This document shows, in pieces, positions 10,817-20,983 of a DNA stretch of 53,814 nucleotides. Source of the stretch: Pseudomonas citronellolis (GTDB lineage Bacteria; Pseudomonadota; Gammaproteobacteria; Pseudomonadales; Pseudomonadaceae). The first letter of the stretch is position 1, and each line of letters starts with the position of its first letter. Made by a program: the position numbers and the translations under genes. The notes beneath the pieces were generated by a model, which did not search any database, was not told where the DNA came from, and saw only the letters and a list, made by a program, of their open reading frames with translations. Location: NCBI RefSeq assembly GCF_900112375.1, contig NZ_FOLS01000044.1, positions 1-53,814 on the forward strand. Direction: 5' to 3'.

Positions 10817-13800
10817 ATGCAATTCCTGCGCACCCTGCTCGCCACCGCCCTGCTCGGCGGCTGCCTCGCCGTCCTGCCCGCGCACGCCGAGGACAGCAAC
10901 CAGCCACCGTCCGCCGAAGCCGTCCAGCAAAGCCTCGACGGCCTGGCCGAGCGCAAGCTCGCCGACGCCGATGCCAAGGCCACCAAGGCCAGCCTCGAGC
11001 GCACCCTGAAGCTGCTCGGCGCACGCGACGACAGCGAGAAGCAGTTGGCCGAGCTGAAGGCCAGCCTGGCCGACGCCCCCCGGCAGATACTGGAGAACCA
11101 GCGCGCCCTGGCGCGCCTGAAGGGCAGCGGCGAGAAGCCGGCGGCCCAGCGTTACGCCGGGGAGAACGTCAGCCGCCTGGAGATGCTGCTCAACGACCGC
11201 TCCACCCAGCTGGCCGACTGGCAGAAGCAGCTGACCGAAGCGAAGAGCCAGTACATCACCGCGCAGACCCGCCCGGAGCGCGCCCAGTCCGACATCAGCA
11301 ACGCCCAGGCGCGCCTGCTGGAGATCGGCAACATCCTCAAGGTCGGCAAGGAGACCGGCAAGGCGCTGGCCCCCGAGCGGCGCAACGAGCTGCTCGCCGA
11401 GCAGGTCGCGCTCAACGCGCAGATCCAGCTGCTGCGCCAGCAACTGGCCGGCAACAACCTGCTGCAGGACCTGGCCAGCAGCCAGCAGGACCTGCTGGGC
11501 GAGCAGGTCGCCCGCGCCGAGCGCGAGACCCTCGAACTGCAGACCATGATCAGCGGCATGCGCCGCGAGCAGTCGGAGAAGACCGTCGCCGAACTGGCCC
11601 GCGACGGCAGCCAGGGCGCCGGCAGCGACAGCCTGCTGAGCCAGGAGAACGCCGAGAACCTGCGCCTGTCCGACTACCTGCTGCGCACCACCGACCGCCT
11701 CAACGAGCTGACGCGGCGCAACCTCGAGGCCAAGCAGCACCTGGACAGCCTGACCCAGCTGGACCAGACCCTCGACCAGCAGATCAACGTGCTGCGCGGC
11801 AGCCTGCTGCTGTCCAAGGTGCTCTACCAGCAGAAGCAGTCGCTGCCGAAGATCAAGACCGACCAGGAACTGGCCGACGAGATCGCCGACCTGCGCCTGT
11901 ACCAGTTCGAGCTGAACCAGAAGCGCGACGAACTGGCCAACCCGCAGCAGTACATCGACGACCTGCTCGCCCAGCAGCCCCAGGAAGCCGTGACTCCGCA
12001 GCTGCGCAAGGACCTGTCCACCCTGGCGGACACCCGCAGCGAGCTGATGGAGCGCCTCAACCACGAGCTCAACGCCGTGCTCAACGAGGCCATCACCCTG
12101 CAGCTGAACCAGAAGCAGCTCAAGGACACCAGCGACAACCTGCGCGCCACCCTCGACGAGCAGATGTTCTGGATTCCCAGCAACCGCCCGCTGGACCTGT
12201 CCTGGTTCAAGATGACCCCGACGCTGCTGCAGCACCAGCTCTCCGAGGTGCCCTGGGGCTCGGCGGTGGTCGAGGTGGGCGAGGGCCTGATCGACCGCCC
12301 GCTGTTGTTCCTGCCGCTGTTGCTGCTGATCGCCGGGCTGCTGTGGAAACGCCGCTACCTCTACGACAAGCTCGCCTCGATCAACGACGACATCGGCCAC
12401 TTCAAGCGCGACAGCCAGGCGCACACGCCGCTGGCCCTGCTGCTGGCGCTGCTGCTGGCGCTGCCCGGCACCCTGACCCTGGCCATCGCCGGCCTGGCCC
12501 TGATGCTCGACGCCCGCGGGCAGAACGCCACCCTGGGCGCCGCGCTGCTGCAGATGGCCGAGGTCTGGCTGGTGTTCTACGCCGCGCACCGCATCCTCAG
12601 CCCCGGCGGCATCGCCGAGCGGCACTTCCACTGGAGCCAGGCCCAGGTGCGCTTCAGCAGCAAGCTGATCCGCCGCCTCGGCGTGGTGGTCATGGCCCTG
12701 GCCGCGGTGGTCACGGTGGCCGAGCGCCAACCCGGCAGCCTGGCCGACGACGTCATCGGCATCGCCGTGGTGCTCAGCGGCTTCGCGGTGATGACCTGGC
12801 TGATGGCGCGCATGCTCTTCGCCAGCCCCAGCACCAGCCGGCCGTCGGTGGTGAAGATGGTGGTCGGCGTGCTCTTCACCGCGCTGCCGGTGATGCTCTT
12901 CGTCGCCGTGTGCTTCGGCTACTACTACACCGCCCTGCGCCTGAGCGACCGACTGATCGACACCCTGTTCCTGCTCATGGTCTGGGTGGTGATCGAGGCC
13001 ACCTTCGTCCGCGGCCTCAGCGTTGCGGCGCGGCGCCTGGCCTACCAGCGCGCCCAGGCCAAGCGGCAGAACCCGCCGAAGGAAGGCGCCGACGGCAACG
13101 AGACCGCGGAAGAGCCGACCCTGGGCATCGAGCAGATCAACGAGCAGTCCCTGCGCCTGATCCGCCTGGGCCTGCTGATCGGCTTCGTGGTGGCGCTGTA
13201 CTGGGTCTGGGCCGACCTGATCAGCGTCGCCGCCTACCTGGACAACGTCACCCTCTACCAGTACACCGGCGGCAGCGGCGACAGCGCCACCAGCCTGCCG
13301 ATCAGCCTCGGCGACGTGCTCATGGCGCTGGTCATCGCCGCGGTGACCGTGGCCCTGGCGCGCAACCTGCCGGGCCTGCTGGAAGTGCTGGTGCTGCAGC
13401 GCCTGACCCTGGCCCAGGGCAGCGCCTACGCCATCACCACCCTGCTGTCCTACGCCATCAGCGGCGTCGGCATCGTCAGCGCGCTGTCCACCCTGGGCGT
13501 CAGCTGGGACAAGCTGCAGTGGCTGGTGGCCGCCCTCTCGGTGGGCCTGGGCTTCGGCCTGCAGGCGATCTTCTCCAACTTCGTCTCCGGCCTGATCATC
13601 CTCTTCGAGCGCCCGGTGCGCATCGGCGACACCGTGACCATCGGCAACCTGTCCGGCACCGTCAGCCGCATCCGCATCCGCGCCACCACCATCACCGACT
13701 TCGACCGCAAGGAAATCATCGTCCCCAACCAGACCTTCATCACCGGGCAACTGATCAACTGGTCGCTGAGCGACACCGTGACCCGCGTGACCATCAAGAT

Positions 13801-14185
13801 CGGCCTGGCCTACGAGAGCGACCTGGCCCTGGCGCGCAAGCTCATGCTCGAAGCCGCGCGCGCCAACCCACGGGTACTCAACGACCCGGCGCCATCGCTG
13901 TACTTCCTGGCCATCAGCGCCAGCACCTTCGACTACGAGCTGCGCTTCCACGTGCGCGAACTGGGCGACCGCAACCCGGCGGTGGACGAACTGCTCACCG
14001 CCATCGCCCTGAGCTTCCGCGAGCACGGCGTGGACATGGCCTTCAACCAGCTGGACGTGTTCGTCAAGAACGGCGAGGGCAAGGAAATCCACCTGGCGCA
14101 GAACGTCACCCAGCTGCCCCTGGCGCTGCCCGGCGCGCCGCTGAAGGACCAGGACCCGCCGCTGCCGCCCGGCAGCAAGCCCTGA
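10817..14185 (+). CDS. mscK: Large mechanosensitive channel, MscK/KefA type
   Basis: A tension-gated channel that releases solutes on osmotic downshock. The product has 1122 residues, the size of E. coli MscK. Seen: signal peptide (residues 1-24, cleavage after AHA); a long periplasmic coiled-coil region rich in Q/E/L (about 30-485); a block of transmembrane segments from LLFLPLLLLIAGLLW (about 495) on; an acidic loop (about 755-775); and the MscS core with the pore helix LSVGLGFGLQAIFSNFVSGL (about 905-925), beta-domain ERPVRIGDTVTIGNLSGTV and IIVPNQTFITGQLINWS. ATG 10817 is chosen over the frame start at 10748 because it gives a proper signal peptide. MscK in E. coli is also gated by K+, and the gene upstream here is a K+/H+ antiporter, so shared function is plausible. 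Confidence 0.92.
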   Translation: MQFLRTLLATALLGGCLAVLPAHAEDSNQPPSAEAVQQSLDGLAERKLADADAKATKASLERTLKLLGARDDSEKQLAELKASLADAPRQILENQRALARLKGSGEKPAAQRYAGENVSRLEMLLNDRSTQLADWQKQLTEAKSQYITAQTRPERAQSDISNAQARLLEIGNILKVGKETGKALAPERRNELLAEQVALNAQIQLLRQQLAGNNLLQDLASSQQDLLGEQVARAERETLELQTMISGMRREQSEKTVAELARDGSQGAGSDSLLSQENAENLRLSDYLLRTTDRLNELTRRNLEAKQHLDSLTQLDQTLDQQINVLRGSLLLSKVLYQQKQSLPKIKTDQELADEIADLRLYQFELNQKRDELANPQQYIDDLLAQQPQEAVTPQLRKDLSTLADTRSELMERLNHELNAVLNEAITLQLNQKQLKDTSDNLRATLDEQMFWIPSNRPLDLSWFKMTPTLLQHQLSEVPWGSAVVEVGEGLIDRPLLFLPLLLLIAGLLWKRRYLYDKLASINDDIGHFKRDSQAHTPLALLLALLLALPGTLTLAIAGLALMLDARGQNATLGAALLQMAEVWLVFYAAHRILSPGGIAERHFHWSQAQVRFSSKLIRRLGVVVMALAAVVTVAERQPGSLADDVIGIAVVLSGFAVMTWLMARMLFASPSTSRPSVVKMVVGVLFTALPVMLFVAVCFGYYYTALRLSDRLIDTLFLLMVWVVIEATFVRGLSVAARRLAYQRAQAKRQNPPKEGADGNETAEEPTLGIEQINEQSLRLIRLGLLIGFVVALYWVWADLISVAAYLDNVTLYQYTGGSGDSATSLPISLGDVLMALVIAAVTVALARNLPGLLEVLVLQRLTLAQGSAYAITTLLSYAISGVGIVSALSTLGVSWDKLQWLVAALSVGLGFGLQAIFSNFVSGLIILFERPVRIGDTVTIGNLSGTVSRIRIRATTITDFDRKEIIVPNQTFITGQLINWSLSDTVTRVTIKIGLAYESDLALARKLMLEAARANPRVLNDPAPSLYFLAISASTFDYELRFHVRELGDRNPAVDELLTAIALSFREHGVDMAFNQLDVFVKNGEGKEIHLAQNVTQLPLALPGAPLKDQDPPLPPGSKP

Positions 14186-15709
<1,524 letters not shown>

Positions 15710-15832
15710 GGCGGTTATAAGCTCAGGCGAAATCGTTCTGCCGCCGCCCGGCGGGCATTGCTCCCGGTCATTGACCGGTCGGGGCGCCGCTCGCATCCTC
15801 AGGGCTTTCTGCCCACCAAGGATGCTCGAACA

Positions 15833-17110
15833 ATGAAACTGGAAACCCTGGCGATCCACGCCGGCTACAGCCCCGACCCGACCACCAAGGCAGTGGCCGT
15901 GCCGATCTACCAGACCACCTCCTACGCCTTCGACGACACCCAGCACGGCGCCGACCTGTTCGACCTGAAGGTGGCCGGCAACATCTACACGCGGATCATG
16001 AACCCCACCAACGACGTGCTGGAGCAGCGCGTCGCCGCCCTGGAAGGCGGCGTGGGCGCGCTGGCCGTGGCCTCGGGCATGGCCGCCATCACCTATGCCA
16101 TTCAGACCGTCGCCGAGGCCGGCGACAACATCGTCTCGGTGGCCAAGCTCTACGGCGGCACCTACAACCTGCTGGCCCACACCCTGCCGCGCTTCGGCAT
16201 CCAGACGCGCTTCGCGTCCCACGACGACGTGGCCGCGCTGGAAGCGCTGATCGACGAGCGCACCAAGGCGGTGTTCTGCGAGTCCATTGGCAACCCGGCA
16301 GGCAACATCGTCGACCTCCAGGCCCTGGCCGACGCCGCGCACCGCCATGGCGTGCCGCTGATCGTCGACAACACCGTGGCCACGCCCATCCTCTGCCGGC
16401 CCTTCGAGTACGGCGCGGACATCGTGGTGCACTCGCTGACCAAGTACATCGGCGGCCACGGCACCAGCATCGGCGGCATGGTGGTCGACTCCGGCAAGTT
16501 CCCCTGGGCGCAGCACAAGGAACGCTTCCCGCTGCTCAACACCCCGGACCCGTCCTACCACGGCGTGACCTACACCGAAGCCTTCGGCCCGGCGGCGTTC
16601 ATCGGCCGCTGCCGCGTGGTGCCGCTGCGCAACACCGGCGCGGCGCTGTCGCCGTTCAACGCCTTCCTCATCCTCCAGGGCCTGGAGACCCTCGCCCTGC
16701 GCATGGAGCGCCACTGCGAGAACGCGCTGAAGGTCGCCCACTACCTGGAGCAGCACCCGCAGGTGGCCTGGGTGAAATACGCCGGCCTGCCGGAGCACCC
16801 CGAACACGCCCTGGCCAAGCGCTACATGGGCGGCAAGCCGGCCTCGATCCTGTCCTTCGGCATCCAGGGCGGCGCCGAGGCCGGCGCGCGCTTCATCGAC
16901 GCGCTGAAGCTGGTGGTGCGCCTGGTCAACATCGGCGACGCCAAGTCCCTGGCCTGCCACCCGGCCAGCACCACCCACCGCCAGCTCAACGCCGAGGAAC
17001 TGGCCCGCGCCGGGGTGAGCCAGGACATGGTGCGGCTGTCCATCGGCATCGAGCACAGCGACGACATCATCGCCGACCTCGAACAGGCCCTGGCCGCCGC
17101 CGCGGCTTGA
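15833..17110 (+). CDS. metY: O-acetylhomoserine/O-succinylhomoserine sulfhydrylase (homocysteine synthase)
   Basis: PLP enzyme that makes homocysteine from an O-acylhomoserine and sulfide in methionine synthesis. The 425-residue product carries AVPIYQTTSYAF, NIYTRIMNPT, ASGMAAITYAIQ, VDNTVATP and the PLP-lysine motif HSLTKYIGGHGT. A tail with GDAKSLACHPASTTHRQL is typical for MetY. ATG 15833 with AAGGA upstream is chosen; the frame is open to 15758. The 123-base leader between selO and metY holds two short inverted repeats, one near 15741-15757 and CCGGTCA-T-TGACCGG at 15764-15778. They could be regulatory, but I recognise no known riboswitch. trxC follows after 52 bases and is probably cotranscribed. 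Confidence 0.95.
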   Translation: MKLETLAIHAGYSPDPTTKAVAVPIYQTTSYAFDDTQHGADLFDLKVAGNIYTRIMNPTNDVLEQRVAALEGGVGALAVASGMAAITYAIQTVAEAGDNIVSVAKLYGGTYNLLAHTLPRFGIQTRFASHDDVAALEALIDERTKAVFCESIGNPAGNIVDLQALADAAHRHGVPLIVDNTVATPILCRPFEYGADIVVHSLTKYIGGHGTSIGGMVVDSGKFPWAQHKERFPLLNTPDPSYHGVTYTEAFGPAAFIGRCRVVPLRNTGAALSPFNAFLILQGLETLALRMERHCENALKVAHYLEQHPQVAWVKYAGLPEHPEHALAKRYMGGKPASILSFGIQGGAEAGARFIDALKLVVRLVNIGDAKSLACHPASTTHRQLNAEELARAGVSQDMVRLSIGIEHSDDIIADLEQALAAAAA

Positions 17111-17162
17111 TATCCGCCGGGCGCGGCTCCAGATTGGGGGAATCCCCCGCTGGAGCCGCGCC

Positions 17163-17597
17163 ATGTCCGAACCCCTGCTGATTCCCTGCCCCCACTGCGG
17201 CGGCCTCAACCGCCTGCCAGCCGAACGCCTGGGCGACCATCCGCGCTGCGGGCGCTGCAAGCACGAGGTGCTGCCGGGCAAGCCCTTCGCCGTCGACGAG
17301 GCCGGCTTCGCCGCCCAGCTCAAGGGCGACCTGCCGCTGCTGCTGGACGTCTGGGCCGACTGGTGCGGCCCATGCAAGGCCTTCGCGCCGACCTTCGAAC
17401 AGGCCGCCGCGCGGCTTTCCGGACGCTGCCGCCTGGCCAAGCTGGACAGCGAAGCCAACCAGCGCCTGGCCGGGCAGTTGGGCATCCGCTCCATCCCCAG
17501 CCTGATCCTCTTCAAGGACGGCCGCGAAGCGTCGCGCCAGAGCGGCGCCCTGCCGCTGCCGCAACTGCTCGACTGGCTGGCCCGCCAGGGCCTGTGA
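17163..17597 (+). CDS. trxC: Thioredoxin 2 with N-terminal zinc ribbon
   Basis: Cytoplasmic disulfide reductase. The 144-residue protein has an N-terminal zinc site with two CXXC pairs (CPHC at 9-12 and CGRC about 17 residues later), then a thioredoxin domain (about 45-144) with the active site ADWCGPCK near residue 66 and the cis-proline segment RSIPSLILFKDG. This layout separates TrxC from TrxA. ATG 17163 has GGAGC upstream. It stands directly behind metY. A reductase beside a sulfur-assimilation enzyme and a few kb from msrA fits thiol metabolism, though this is inference from position. Confidence 0.92.
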   Translation: MSEPLLIPCPHCGGLNRLPAERLGDHPRCGRCKHEVLPGKPFAVDEAGFAAQLKGDLPLLLDVWADWCGPCKAFAPTFEQAAARLSGRCRLAKLDSEANQRLAGQLGIRSIPSLILFKDGREASRQSGALPLPQLLDWLARQGL

Positions 17598-17604
17598 GGC
17601 GCCG

Positions 17605-17641
17605 TGACCGCTTCGGTCAGCGCGCCTGAGCGAAGCGGTCA
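17605..17641. repeat. 11-bp inverted repeat between trxC and the thioesterase gene
   Basis: TGACCGCTTCG (17605-17615) and CGAAGCGGTCA (17631-17641) are perfect inverse arms around a 15-base GC-rich loop. There is no T run, so it may be a weak or factor-dependent terminator of metY-trxC, or an mRNA stabiliser. Confidence 0.6.
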
Positions 17642-17701
17642 TTGCCCGCCGCGGCAGGGCGGCTAGGCTTGCCTGAACAGAACAAGAAGCGGAGCCGCCC
17701 G

Positions 17702-18145
17702 ATGTCCTTTCCCGTCGAATTCGTCCGCCAGATGACCGAAGAGCACATCGCCTTCGTCAAGCGCTACGGGCTCAAGGCCGAAATCCTCGAACGCGGCCAC
17801 GTGCGCCTGCGCATGCCGCTGCACGGCAACGAGAATCACCTGGGCAACATGTACGCCGGCGCCCTCTTCACCCTCGCCGAGCTGCCCGGCGGCGTCATCA
17901 CCCTGACCAGCTTCGACAGCCACCGCTTCTACCCCATCGTCAAGGAAGCCGGCCTGCGCTTCCGCCGCCCCGCCACCAGCGACGTCTGGGTCGAGGCCCG
18001 CCTGAGCGACGCCGAGATCGCCCGCATCGCCGAGGAGGCCACGCTCAACGGCAAGGCCGAGTACGTGCTGGACCTGCAACTGAAGGATGAACACGGCGAA
18101 GTGGTCGCCGAGAGCCACGCCGTCTATCAGCTGCGCAGCCGTTGA
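17702..18145 (+). CDS. Hotdog-fold thioesterase-like protein (DUF4442/YiiD C-terminal type)
   Basis: Product of 147 residues (MSFPVEFVRQMTEEHIAFVKRYG...). The pattern PLHGNENHLGNMYAGALFTLAELPGG is the central helix segment of hotdog thioesterases, and the alternating strands after it (RFRRPATSDVWVEARLSD, EYVLDLQLKDEHGEVVAES) complete the fold. A catalytic role on an acyl-CoA or other thioester is likely by family, but the substrate cannot be told and some members may not be catalytic. ATG 17702 was chosen over the frame start at 17642 because GCGGAG precedes it. The universal stress protein gene follows 76 bases later on the same strand. Confidence 0.75.
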   Translation: MSFPVEFVRQMTEEHIAFVKRYGLKAEILERGHVRLRMPLHGNENHLGNMYAGALFTLAELPGGVITLTSFDSHRFYPIVKEAGLRFRRPATSDVWVEARLSDAEIARIAEEATLNGKAEYVLDLQLKDEHGEVVAESHAVYQLRSR

Positions 18146-18221
18146 TCCGCGGCCCTTGCGCTGTGTCAACATGGGCGCGCGCGGCTGGGCCAGAGTGGTG
18201 GGACCGCCGGAGGATCCCACC

Positions 18222-19031
18222 ATGCCCAAGCACATCCTGGTCGCCCACGACCTCAGCGTCGAAGCCGACGTCGCCGTGCGCCGCGCCGCGCAACTGGCCG
18301 CCGAGCACGACGCCCGCGTCAGCCTGCTGCACGTCATCGAACAGCCCCTGGGCGCGCCGCTGCTGGCCAAGGCCCGGCAGAGCGCCGTCGCCGCGCTGCA
18401 GGACAGCGCCCACAGCGCCGGCCTGGAACACTACCAGCCACTGGTCGCCGAGGGCCGCCCGGCCAACGTGATAGCCGCCACGGCGCAGGAGCTGCAGGCG
18501 GACCTGCTGGTCACCGGTACCCACCGCCAGGCGCTGGTGGAGCGTTTCGACGGCACCACCCTGGAACAGATCCTGCGCTGCAGCCGGGTGCCCGCCCTGC
18601 TGGTGACCGACTCGCAGCTGCGCCCCTACCAGCGGGCGCTCAGCGCCCTGGACTTCTCCGTCGGCGCCTGCCACGCCTGGCGCAGCGCCTGCGCCTGGCT
18701 GGCGCCGGGCGGCGAACTGCTGGCCCTGCATGCCTACGACGCCGGCAACGACCCCGGCCGGCTGCGCGAACGCCTGGACGAGCAACGCCAGTTGCTGGAA
18801 CAGCTGATGCACGACGAGAGCCAGCAGGTGGGCGGCCCGCTGCCGCAACTCGAGTGCCTGGTGAGTTCGATGGGGGTTCGCGAAGCGCTGGACCACAGCC
18901 TGGCCGACTGGCGGCCGCAACTGCTGGTGCTCGGCAGCCGCGGGCGCGGCGCGCTACAGCAGGCCCTGCTGGGCAGCACGGCGCGCTACTACCTGCGCCG
19001 GCCGCCTTGCGACCTGCTGGTCAGTGCCTGA
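18222..19031 (+). CDS. Universal stress protein, tandem UspA domains
   Basis: 269 residues with two Usp folds. The first starts HILVAHDLSVEADVAVRRAA (residues 4-130) and ends in VTGTHRQALVERFDGTTLEQILRCSRVPALLV. The second covers about 135-269 and ends in LVLGSRGRGALQQALLGSTARYYLRRPPCDLLV, which has the G-2X-G-9X-G(S/T) ATP-binding pattern; the first copy is more divergent. UspE-like proteins of this size help survival under stress or anaerobiosis, but no specific role is shown here. ATG 18222 is preceded by GGAGGATCCCACC. It is convergent with the ParA-type gene, with a gap of only 18 bases and no terminator. Confidence 0.85.
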   Translation: MPKHILVAHDLSVEADVAVRRAAQLAAEHDARVSLLHVIEQPLGAPLLAKARQSAVAALQDSAHSAGLEHYQPLVAEGRPANVIAATAQELQADLLVTGTHRQALVERFDGTTLEQILRCSRVPALLVTDSQLRPYQRALSALDFSVGACHAWRSACAWLAPGGELLALHAYDAGNDPGRLRERLDEQRQLLEQLMHDESQQVGGPLPQLECLVSSMGVREALDHSLADWRPQLLVLGSRGRGALQQALLGSTARYYLRRPPCDLLVSA

Positions 19032-19049
19032 ATAGAGCAGCTATAAGCT

Positions 19050-19817
19050 TCAAGCTTCGAGCAGGCCGTGCAGTTCGACGAACTGCAGGGTCAGCTTGTG
19101 GCGGGGATCGAGGTAGATCAGCGGGGTGCAGACCTGGTGCGACTCGCGCATCTTCACCGAGCTCATCAGGTACACCGGCAGCACCGGCATGTCCTCTTCC
19201 ACCAGCTCGTCGAGCAGTTGCTGTGGCAGGCTGGCGCGCGGCTGGAACTGGTTGACCACGATGCCCTCCACTTCCAGGCCCTCGTTGTGGTCCTCCTTCA
19301 GCTCCTCGATCTCGCGCAGCAGGCCGTACAGCGCCTGGCGGGAAAAACTGTCGCAGTCGAAGGGGATCAGGCAGCGGTCGGCGGCGATCAGCGCGGATAC
19401 CGTGTAGAAGTTCAGCGCTGGCGGGGTGTCCAGGTAGATGCGGTCGTAGTCCTCGGCCAGCTCGTCGAGCAGTTTGCGCAGCTTGTTGATCTTGTGCTTG
19501 GCCTCGAGCTTGGGCTGCAGGTCGGCCAACTCGGCGGTGGCGGTCACCACATGGAGGTTTTCGAACGGCGTCTCGTAGATGTCCACCTTGCCCTTGCGGG
19601 CGAAGGGGCCGCTGGAGAGGCTCTGCTTGAAGAAATCGGCGATGCCCATGGGCACGTCGTCGCCGGTCAGGCCGGTGAGGTAGTGGGTGGAATTACCCTG
19701 GGCGTCCAGGTCCACCAGCAGCGTGCGGTAGCCCTCGGCGGCGCTCACGGCGGCCAGGTTGCAGGCAATGCTCGACTTGCCGACCCCGCCCTTCTGATTG
19801 AAAACCACGCGACGCAT
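19050..19817 (-). CDS. Orphan ParA/MinD-family ATPase
   Basis: 255 residues. The deviant Walker A motif FNQKGGVGKSS (residues 6-16, with the signature lysine), TLLVDLDAQGNST (Walker A-prime) and DRIYLDTPPALNFYT (Walker B) make it a ParA-type dimerising ATPase. These position plasmids, chromosomes, chemoreceptor arrays or other cargo on the nucleoid or membrane. No ParB or centromere-like repeat is beside it, so its cargo is unknown. It is not the chromosomal soj, which lies near the origin next to parB. ATG 19817 with GGAGGGG upstream was chosen over the frame start at 19847. It is followed on the same strand (upstream) by the LysR gene, 89 bases away. Confidence 0.85.
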   Translation of the reverse strand: MRRVVFNQKGGVGKSSIACNLAAVSAAEGYRTLLVDLDAQGNSTHYLTGLTGDDVPMGIADFFKQSLSSGPFARKGKVDIYETPFENLHVVTATAELADLQPKLEAKHKINKLRKLLDELAEDYDRIYLDTPPALNFYTVSALIAADRCLIPFDCDSFSRQALYGLLREIEELKEDHNEGLEVEGIVVNQFQPRASLPQQLLDELVEEDMPVLPVYLMSSVKMRESHQVCTPLIYLDPRHKLTLQFVELHGLLEA

Positions 19818-19906
19818 GAGCACCCCTCCAAGCCGTTCAAGTGACACCGGATTCTATGCAATGCCCATGACAAGGGCGAGCACTTGCGCATGCCGCCGGG
19901 CGGCGT

Positions 19907-20800
19907 CTAACCCGCCGCGCCTCGGGTGACCAGTTCGATGAAGGCCAGCGCCGCCGGCGAGGTCTCGCTGCGCCGCCGCACCAGCCACACCGAGCTGGTC
20001 GCGCCAGGGTCCAGCAGGGTGCGGTAGACCACCCCGTCCACCCGCGTGCGGCGGAACGAGCCGGGCAGCATGGAAACCCCCAGGCCCGCCGCCACCAGGC
20101 CGATGATGGTCATGGCCTCGCCGGCCTCCTGGCTGATGCGCGGGGTGAAGCCGGCTTGCCGGGCCAGCGCCTGCAACTGGTCGTACAGCCCGGTGCCGTA
20201 GCTGCGCGGGAAGAACACGAAGGGCTCCTCGGCCAGCGCCGCCAGTTCCAGGCCCTCCAGCGAATCGCGGGCCAGCGGGTGGTCGGCGCGCAGCACCGCC
20301 ACCAGCGGTTCGCTGAACAGCTCCACCGCCTCCAGCGAGGCCGGCAGCTGGAAGGAGCGGATCACCCCGACCTGCAGGCGCTCTTCCTGCAGCGCTTCGA
20401 CGATCTGCCGGCTGCTCATCTCCTGCAGGTCCAGGTGCACTTCCGGGTAGGCCTGGCGGAAGGCGTGGATGCTGCGCGGGATGGCCGAGGTGAAGGGCGC
20501 CGAGGCGGTGAAGCCGATGCGCAACTCGCCCAGTTCGCCCTGGTGCGCGCGGCGCGCCAGCAGCACCGCGCGGTCGACCTGGGCCAACACCTGGCGGGCC
20601 TCGTCGAGGAACAGCCGGCCGGCTTCGGTCAACGCCACCCGGCGGTTGGTGCGCTCCAGCAGGCGCGCGCCTATCTCCTCTTCCAGCGCCTGGATCTGCT
20701 GGCTCAGCGGCGGCTGGGAAATGCCCAGGGCCTCGGCGGCGCGGCCGAAATGCAGTTCCTCGGCGACGGCGATGAAGTAACGCAGGTGACGCAGCTCCAT
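19907..20800 (-). CDS. LysR-family transcriptional regulator
   Basis: 297 residues. The N-terminal winged helix-turn-helix (MELRHLRYFIAVAEELHFGRAAEALGISQPPLSQQIQALE, given here only as residues 1-40) is typical. The rest is the two-lobed effector-binding domain with GELRIGFTASA and FVFFPRSYGTGLYDQL, resembling the BenM/CatR/AlsR-like subgroup. It is divergent from an MFS transporter gene across 183 bases, the classical layout for a LysR regulator and its target. The inducer is unknown. The start ATG 20800 gives the standard N-terminus. Confidence 0.9.
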   Translation of the reverse strand: MELRHLRYFIAVAEELHFGRAAEALGISQPPLSQQIQALEEEIGARLLERTNRRVALTEAGRLFLDEARQVLAQVDRAVLLARRAHQGELGELRIGFTASAPFTSAIPRSIHAFRQAYPEVHLDLQEMSSRQIVEALQEERLQVGVIRSFQLPASLEAVELFSEPLVAVLRADHPLARDSLEGLELAALAEEPFVFFPRSYGTGLYDQLQALARQAGFTPRISQEAGEAMTIIGLVAAGLGVSMLPGSFRRTRVDGVVYRTLLDPGATSSVWLVRRRSETSPAALAFIELVTRGAAG

Positions 20801-20983
20801 GGGAACTCCGAATGAGTCGAATTACATATCAAACGTGTCGATCAATATATTGGAAATAATAAAAGCCCTTCCTTATCCTTGTCACACAAGCCCAATAACG
20901 ACTTTCCACTTTCTGCCAGCCTGGCTGCGCGGGCCGATTTCGCTCGCCGCGAGGCACACTCCTTTCCAGAATCGAGGTGAGTT
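20801..20983. promoter_or_regulatory. Divergent promoter region between the LysR and MFS genes
   Basis: An A/T-rich patch at about 20820-20870 stands out from the GC-rich surroundings. It contains ATAT at both ends of ATATCAAACGTGTCG..ATATAT (20827-20851) and the repeat ATCAA twice, 8 bases apart. This is the expected place for a LysR operator overlapping both promoters. I cannot assign exact -35/-10 boxes. The MFS ribosome binding site GAGGTGAG is at 20974-20981. Confidence 0.5.

Noticed and set aside
15710..15832. A SAM/SAH riboswitch before metY
   Set aside because: I could not match the stems to any known SAM or SAH riboswitch core; kept only as an uncertain leader structure.
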